Origin: Candidatus Sigynarchaeota archaeon
GTDB taxonomy: Archaea; Asgardarchaeota; Lokiarchaeia; Sigynarchaeales; Sigynarchaeaceae
Direction: 5' to 3'
DNA length: 17,800 nucleotides
Assembly (NCBI GenBank): GCA_030587525.1
Contig: JAUQYW010000774.1
Coordinates: 1-17,800, forward strand
The first letter of the stretch is position 1; each line of letters starts with the position of its first letter. This document shows positions 14,533-17,800 of this stretch, one piece after another. The position numbers and the translations under genes were made by a program. Under the pieces are notes generated by a model, which saw nothing but the letters and a program-made list of their open reading frames with translations, searched no databases and was not told where the DNA came from.

Positions 14533-15744
14533 AGTGAAACCAAGCAATCCGAATCAAGAAGCATCACGAAAAAAACGTGCATACTCGGCATGGCGACCGG
14601 GATCTTCGATATCATCGTCATCGCCATCGGCCGAAACGCGCCTTCAAATTTCGTGAATGATTTAACGTTCTATATAATCTACATCGTCACTGCCGTGCTC
14701 TTCAACACGGTTTTCAGGGGCATTGCTTATGGTCTTGAAAAAAATGTGAAATTGTTCCGACTGCTGTTCATTGCGGTGATGGCCTTCCGGGTGATCGATA
14801 ATGTCACGGGCATCGTCAACGTGGTAGCAAAGCAATTCGGGGTAATGATTCCCGGTCTGTTTGGCTTGCTTCACCCGATCCCGTACTATCTCGTGAGCCG
14901 GTTGCTCTTTGGCATTCCGTTGGTCTTGATGCTCGTGTTTCTGTTGTTATCGAAAAGGCTGACTTCGTTATCGAAACTCTTCGTGCTCGTCCTTCTTGCT
15001 GCCGATGCGTTGAAGTTGGTTTTCTACATCCCGACCGGATATACCTTGGGAACTGCCCTGATGGTCGTGTCCATCATCTTTGATGCGGGACTCGTCGCGT
15101 GGGGCGTGCAGATGCTTGCTTTCCCCAATATCGGCAAGGCACCGGCAACGGGTGTCACCCGAGCAGTTGAAAAGCAACCTGCACAGCAAGTCGAAGGCAT
15201 GAAACCCTCGACCACGCCGGCTTTGGCTGAACCGACGGGAGCCATCAAGGGGTTGCCAACGCTTTACTACTGGTGCGACAAGTGCAACAAGACAATTGGA
15301 CCGAGGCAGATCAACCCCAAGGGCTTGACTAAGGCCGATTTTAGCAAGCCGCAAAAATGCCCGACGTGCGGCACGACGCTCAAGGCGTTCTGGCTTTTTA
15401 TGAACCAGAAACTATACATCAAGCTCATTGTCACGATATCATTTTTTGCAGGTGCATTATGGATCGCGAATTTAACACCCGTGATTCTAGATTATATGAG
15501 CGTGTATGCAGCGGGATGCGCCCTCGGTGGCACAATTTTCTGCGCCGTTGTTGCTGTTATCATGATGATTTCCCTTTCAAAGTCCAGGATAAAACCCACG
15601 GCGAGACCAGAAAACGCGACAGAAATTCCATCACTCGCACCAATGGACAGTGCTGGAAAGGAGATCTTTTTCTTGGTCCTCTTTATCGTCATAGGAAGTC
15701 TAGCGATCTTTGGTATCTTTTGGCTGATCTTCTTCACATTTTAA
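14530..15744 (+). CDS. Multi-pass membrane protein with a cytoplasmic-type zinc ribbon
   Basis: I do not recognise this 404-residue protein. The first 200 residues contain about six hydrophobic segments, including CILGMATGIFDIIVIAIG (17-34), LTFYIIYIVTAVLF (45-58), LLFIAVMAF, LLFGIPLVLMLVFLLL, LFVLVLLAADALKLVF and ALMVVSIIFDAGLVAW. A Pro/Ala-rich linker follows (about 205-240), then a zinc ribbon with C-x2-C (CDKCNK, near 252) and C-x2-C (CPTCG, near 280) spaced about 25 residues. Three more helices close the protein (about 292-312, 318-345, 376-402). The ribbon may bind nucleic acid or a partner, or be structural. The GTG start is set by GGTGAT. It seems monocistronic, with T-tracts at 15748-15752 and 15756-15762. 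Confidence 0.75.
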   Translation: MSETKQSESRSITKKTCILGMATGIFDIIVIAIGRNAPSNFVNDLTFYIIYIVTAVLFNTVFRGIAYGLEKNVKLFRLLFIAVMAFRVIDNVTGIVNVVAKQFGVMIPGLFGLLHPIPYYLVSRLLFGIPLVLMLVFLLLSKRLTSLSKLFVLVLLAADALKLVFYIPTGYTLGTALMVVSIIFDAGLVAWGVQMLAFPNIGKAPATGVTRAVEKQPAQQVEGMKPSTTPALAEPTGAIKGLPTLYYWCDKCNKTIGPRQINPKGLTKADFSKPQKCPTCGTTLKAFWLFMNQKLYIKLIVTISFFAGALWIANLTPVILDYMSVYAAGCALGGTIFCAVVAVIMMISLSKSRIKPTARPENATEIPSLAPMDSAGKEIFFLVLFIVIGSLAIFGIFWLIFFTF

Positions 15745-15755
15745 TCATTTTTACC

Positions 15756-15762
15756 TTTTTTT
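15756..15762 (+). terminator. T-tract terminator after the zinc-ribbon membrane protein
   Basis: Seven T bases twelve bases after the stop, preceded by a T5 run (15748-15752). Another T7 is at 15785-15791. These end the membrane-protein transcript before the candidate RNA. Confidence 0.5.
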
Positions 15763-15835
15763 CATGATGTTTATTATTCGATAGTTTTTTTGCAAGAAAA
15801 CTGATTGAGTGATTCTAAATTAGATACTCTAACTA

Positions 15836-15936
15836 TACGGGTGGACAACCTTGGACAAGGAGCCAAGGCATTGCCCGGCGGGTCGTTAGAGGAAACCCGC
15901 TGATGATCGCGATGCCGTCGCGGCTCAGGTTTTTTT
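15836..15936 (+). ncRNA. Candidate structured noncoding RNA ending in a T-tract
   Basis: Three consecutive hairpins fill this intergenic stretch. Hairpin 1: CGGG (15838-15841) with CCCG (15874-15877), CAA with TTG, then CCTTGG (15849-15854) with CCAAGG (15863-15868). Hairpin 2: GCGGGT (15878-15883) with ACCCGC (15895-15900), 11-base loop. Hairpin 3: CGCGA (15908-15912) with TCGCG (15918-15922), 5-base loop. A T7 tract (15930-15936) follows, as at the end of an archaeal RNA gene. The stretch is much more GC-rich than the flanking intergenic DNA, and TTCTAAATTAG (15813-15823) could be its promoter. It does not look like tRNA, 5S, SRP or RNase P RNA. It could instead be a multi-hairpin terminator or the 3' region of the minus-strand gene transcript. 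Confidence 0.4.
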
Positions 15937-15951
15937 CTTTGTGGAGTGGAG

Positions 15952-15958
15952 AAAAAAA
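15952..15958 (-). terminator. T-tract terminator of the four-helix membrane protein gene
   Basis: Seven A bases on the plus strand give a T7 tract on the minus strand, 26 bases after the stop of the gene ending at 15985. It would end the minus-strand transcript before the candidate RNA. Confidence 0.4.
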
Positions 15959-15984
15959 CAAGAAGCAGAAGCTCAGGCGGAATC

Positions 15985-16428
15985 TTACTTCCTCGTGGCT
16001 TGTATCAAGAGAATAGATAGAACCACGTTCACGATGCTGGCAACGAGTCCTACGTAGAAACCTCCCTCGAACCACCATTCGTATGCCTCGTATTCGACTG
16101 CAAAACTCACCCCGCCGGCAACGATGATGCCCGCGGCTGCAATTCCCAATATCATGATCAACGAGGCAAGGTTCGGTTTGATAAAACGATTTGGTATGAG
16201 CTCGTTTAACGCGAAGATTGCCTGCAAAGCCAAGAGTGTGGCCCCAATAATTATAGCAGTCAAGCTCAGTGAGGAATTGTACACGCAGGTTAAACAGGCA
16301 TATCCATACCCTGGGTAAGGGCCATAATGATAAAGACCAGCAAAATCTCCCCCGAGAAGGAGTCCGGTACCGATTCCTCCTAGTATCAGAATGAGTAATG
16401 CAAACCATTGACGTTTTTCAAATGCCAT
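15985..16428 (-). CDS. Small four-helix membrane protein
   Basis: A 147-residue protein with four hydrophobic segments: about residues 8-27 (WFALLILILGGIGTGLLLGG), 50-72 (LSLTAIIIGATLLALQAIF), 86-108 (LASLIMILGIAAAGIIVAGG) and 122-143 (FYVGLVASIVNVVLSILLI). The first loop is rich in Tyr and Gly (GLYHYGPYPGYGYACLTC) and has a C-x2-C pair, and the second large loop contains EYEAYEWW. The 4-helix layout is like tetraspan proteins in general, but I recognise no family. ATG 16428 is preferred over the in-frame TTG 16452 because a GAGGCGA Shine-Dalgarno site (16434-16440) lies five bases upstream. A TATA box at 16466-16475 supports a separate transcript diverging from the acyl-CoA synthetase. Confidence 0.75.
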   Translation of the reverse strand: MAFEKRQWFALLILILGGIGTGLLLGGDFAGLYHYGPYPGYGYACLTCVYNSSLSLTAIIIGATLLALQAIFALNELIPNRFIKPNLASLIMILGIAAAGIIVAGGVSFAVEYEAYEWWFEGGFYVGLVASIVNVVLSILLIQATRK

Positions 16429-16433
16429 GCAAG

Positions 16434-16475
16434 TCGCCTCTATGGTGTTCAACTCTTCTGCTGGTTTTATAAATA
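16434..16475 (-). promoter_or_regulatory. Promoter and ribosome binding site of the four-helix membrane protein
   Basis: The minus strand reads TATTTATAAA (16466-16475), a strong archaeal TATA box about 40 bases upstream of ATG 16428. GAGGCGA (16434-16440) is a Shine-Dalgarno site. Transcription start near 16447 would give a leader of about 20 bases. Confidence 0.55.
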
Positions 16476-16512
16476 CATATCGCTAAATTTCTATCAACAT
16501 CGGCTAGATTTT

Positions 16513-16540
16513 CTCGAAAAATGCAAGGTTTGCTCGAAAA
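16513..16540. repeat. Direct repeat CTCGAAAA, two copies 20 bases apart
   Basis: CTCGAAAA occurs at 16513-16520 and 16533-16540, in the divergent promoter region between the membrane protein and the acyl-CoA synthetase. A start-to-start distance of 20 bases is two helical turns, so a dimeric regulator could bind both on one face. A related CTTCGAAAA ends at the synthetase start (16634-16642). Confidence 0.3.
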
Positions 16541-16578
16541 GCCTATCCGATTATTGATCCGGAAAAACGGGGATATTC

Positions 16579-16587
16579 CTTTTTAAG
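16579..16587 (+). promoter_or_regulatory. TATA-like element of the acyl-CoA synthetase
   Basis: CTTTTTAAG is the best TATA-like sequence upstream of ATG 16642, about 60 bases away. Transcription would start near 16610 with a leader of about 30 bases containing a weak AAGGT ribosome-binding site. Confidence 0.3.
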
Positions 16588-16641
16588 TGGTTCTCTGTAT
16601 CCGGCATCACACGGTCTATAACTTGAAGGTCGACTTCGAAA

Positions 16642-17800
16642 ATGTCAATATACAGTCAAAAAATCTGGAAAAAGAACTGGGACGAGGGCGTTAACGATCT
16701 TCCCGCGAGCACGTGGGAAACAACATATACAAGAGCAATCCGGCGCTCATTCGAGCAATTTCCGACCAAGATGGCATTCGAATTCCTCGGCATCGAGGTC
16801 ACCTTTAACGAGCTCGAGGCATATTCGAACCAATTTGCCAATATGCTCATCGAGAACGGGTTCCAGAAAGGGGACATCGTCGCCCTCAACTTGCCGAACA
16901 CGCCGCAATTCGTGATTGCCTATATTGGCACGCTGAAAGCTGGGTGCATCGTTTCTGGCTTGTCGCCGCTGCTCACGGAAGATCAAATGCAATACCAGTT
17001 GAACGACCTCGGCGTTGACGGCAAGAAACGGATATGCCTGGTCACACTCGACGTGGTCATCGAAAAACGATTCTCGAAAATTGCCGACAAGGTTCCGAGC
17101 GTCTCGGTCGTTGTTACGAGCAACATCGCGAGTTTCTTGCCCAAGATCAAGCAAATCCTGGGCAAAGCCCTCAAGAGGATTCCCTTTGGCGAGGTCTCAC
17201 CCCTGCCGGGTAAAAAAATCATCGATTTCATGGAAATGGTGAAACTGGCATCGACCAAGCTTCCCAATGTCGACATCACGCCCGATGACACTGCCTACAT
17301 AATGTACACGGGCGGCACCACGGGACCGAGCAAGGGTGCCATCATCACCCACCGGAACTTGATGGCGGACCTGCTCATCGTCCATAACTGGCTCAAGTGG
17401 GAACCGGGTGGCGGCTTGGCCGTTTCTGGTTTTCCTTTTTTTCACATGGGTGGCTTGTTTTTCCTCGAGAATTGCATGTTCCTTGGCTGGAGCTTGCCCT
17501 TGATTCCAGACCCACGTAACGTGGATGCCATGTGCAAGGTCATCAAGAAGTACCATCCTAACGTGCTCCTCAACGTGCCCACGCTCTTCCAGATGCTCTT
17601 GAAAAGTTCCAAGTTCCGGGCACTTGACCATTCTACCGTCGAATACATGATCTCGGGTGCCGCGCCGTTCCCGAAGGAATCGCAAGAAGAGCTCGAACGC
17701 GTCGTGGGTAAGAATAAGCTCATCGAACTCTATGGAATGACCGAAGTTTGTGCATCGAGTATGATGAACCCTGTGCACGGTCAGAAAAAACTTGGCACGG
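16642..17800 (+). CDS. Acyl-CoA synthetase (AMP-forming), partial at the window end
   Basis: The first 386 residues of an ANL-superfamily adenylating enzyme; the frame has no stop before the window ends, and about 150-180 residues are missing. Visible motifs: the P-loop-like YTGGTTGPSKGA at about 222-233, the HMGG segment after FPFF, the PTLFQMLL helix, SGAAPFP (usual SGGAPL) near 343-349, and YGMTE at 364-368. The N-terminus (YSQKIWKKNWDEGV...) and length point to the long-chain fatty-acid-CoA ligase (FadD-like) group, which activates a carboxylic acid to acyl-AMP, then acyl-CoA. The chain length cannot be read. The ATG at 16642 is the first in frame. Its promoter region contains two CTCGAAAA repeats. 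With the SCP2 and FAD-oxidase operon upstream it supports lipid or acid catabolism here. Confidence 0.9.
   Translation, partial: MSIYSQKIWKKNWDEGVNDLPASTWETTYTRAIRRSFEQFPTKMAFEFLGIEVTFNELEAYSNQFANMLIENGFQKGDIVALNLPNTPQFVIAYIGTLKAGCIVSGLSPLLTEDQMQYQLNDLGVDGKKRICLVTLDVVIEKRFSKIADKVPSVSVVVTSNIASFLPKIKQILGKALKRIPFGEVSPLPGKKIIDFMEMVKLASTKLPNVDITPDDTAYIMYTGGTTGPSKGAIITHRNLMADLLIVHNWLKWEPGGGLAVSGFPFFHMGGLFFLENCMFLGWSLPLIPDPRNVDAMCKVIKKYHPNVLLNVPTLFQMLLKSSKFRALDHSTVEYMISGAAPFPKESQEELERVVGKNKLIELYGMTEVCASSMMNPVHGQKKLGT

Noticed and set aside
15895..15930. C/D-box small RNA, because TGATGA occurs at 15901-15906
   Set aside because: There is no CTGA box D at the expected distance and the element sits between two stable hairpins, which does not fit a C/D guide RNA.
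15833..16408. A 191-codon minus-strand frame overlapping the four-helix membrane gene and the RNA candidate
   Set aside because: It is a different frame of the same strand as the membrane protein, is rich in Arg/His/Cys, and its tail covers the hairpin island. The membrane protein frame has a TATA box and Shine-Dalgarno site.

Overview
The window reads as a gene-dense archaeal chromosome segment of roughly balanced base composition. The evidence is A/T-rich TATA-like boxes 25-60 bases upstream of starts, T-tracts rather than classic hairpin terminators after several genes, Shine-Dalgarno sites before only some genes, and a gene content of JAMM/MPN proteins, an E2-like fold, SCP2 and FAD/Fe-S oxidases. 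An Asgard or related archaeon would fit, but nothing here fixes the lineage. I see no rRNA, tRNA, CRISPR array or insertion sequence.

Layout, left to right. Positions 1-4462 hold a single JAMM/MPN protein with altered active-site residues (+), then three minus-strand genes: threonine synthase, a radical SAM protein of the SPL-like family, and an unrecognised coiled-coil protein with a winged-helix-like end. The last two probably form one transcript. Positions 4463-6472 hold a small beta-rich protein and an FGGY-family sugar kinase (+), each with its own apparent promoter. Positions 6620-7669 hold the most interesting locus: a short open frame that looks like a ubiquitin/MoaD-type beta-grasp protein, with its 5' end disturbed at an A7 run, followed within a few bases by a protein that joins an E2/UEV/RWD-like domain to a canonical JAMM protease domain. 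A minus-strand pair follows, a short-chain dehydrogenase and a small propeller-like protein.

Positions 9277-14330 form a tight four-gene operon (gaps of 20, 12 and 18 bases): a GlcD-like FAD oxidase, a two-cluster Fe-S/CCG-domain oxidoreductase with a long C-terminal extension, an aldehyde dehydrogenase, and an SCP2-like lipid-binding protein. Together they suggest oxidation of a hydroxy acid or lipid-derived alcohol/aldehyde, with electrons leaving through the Fe-S subunit. Just downstream is a short relic that resembles part of the SCP2 gene. The rest is a zinc-ribbon membrane protein, a candidate structured RNA ending in a T-tract, a four-helix membrane protein (-), and the 5' part of an acyl-CoA synthetase (+) that runs off the window. 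The acyl-CoA synthetase and the SCP2/FAD operon both point to fatty-acid or lipid metabolism in this neighbourhood.
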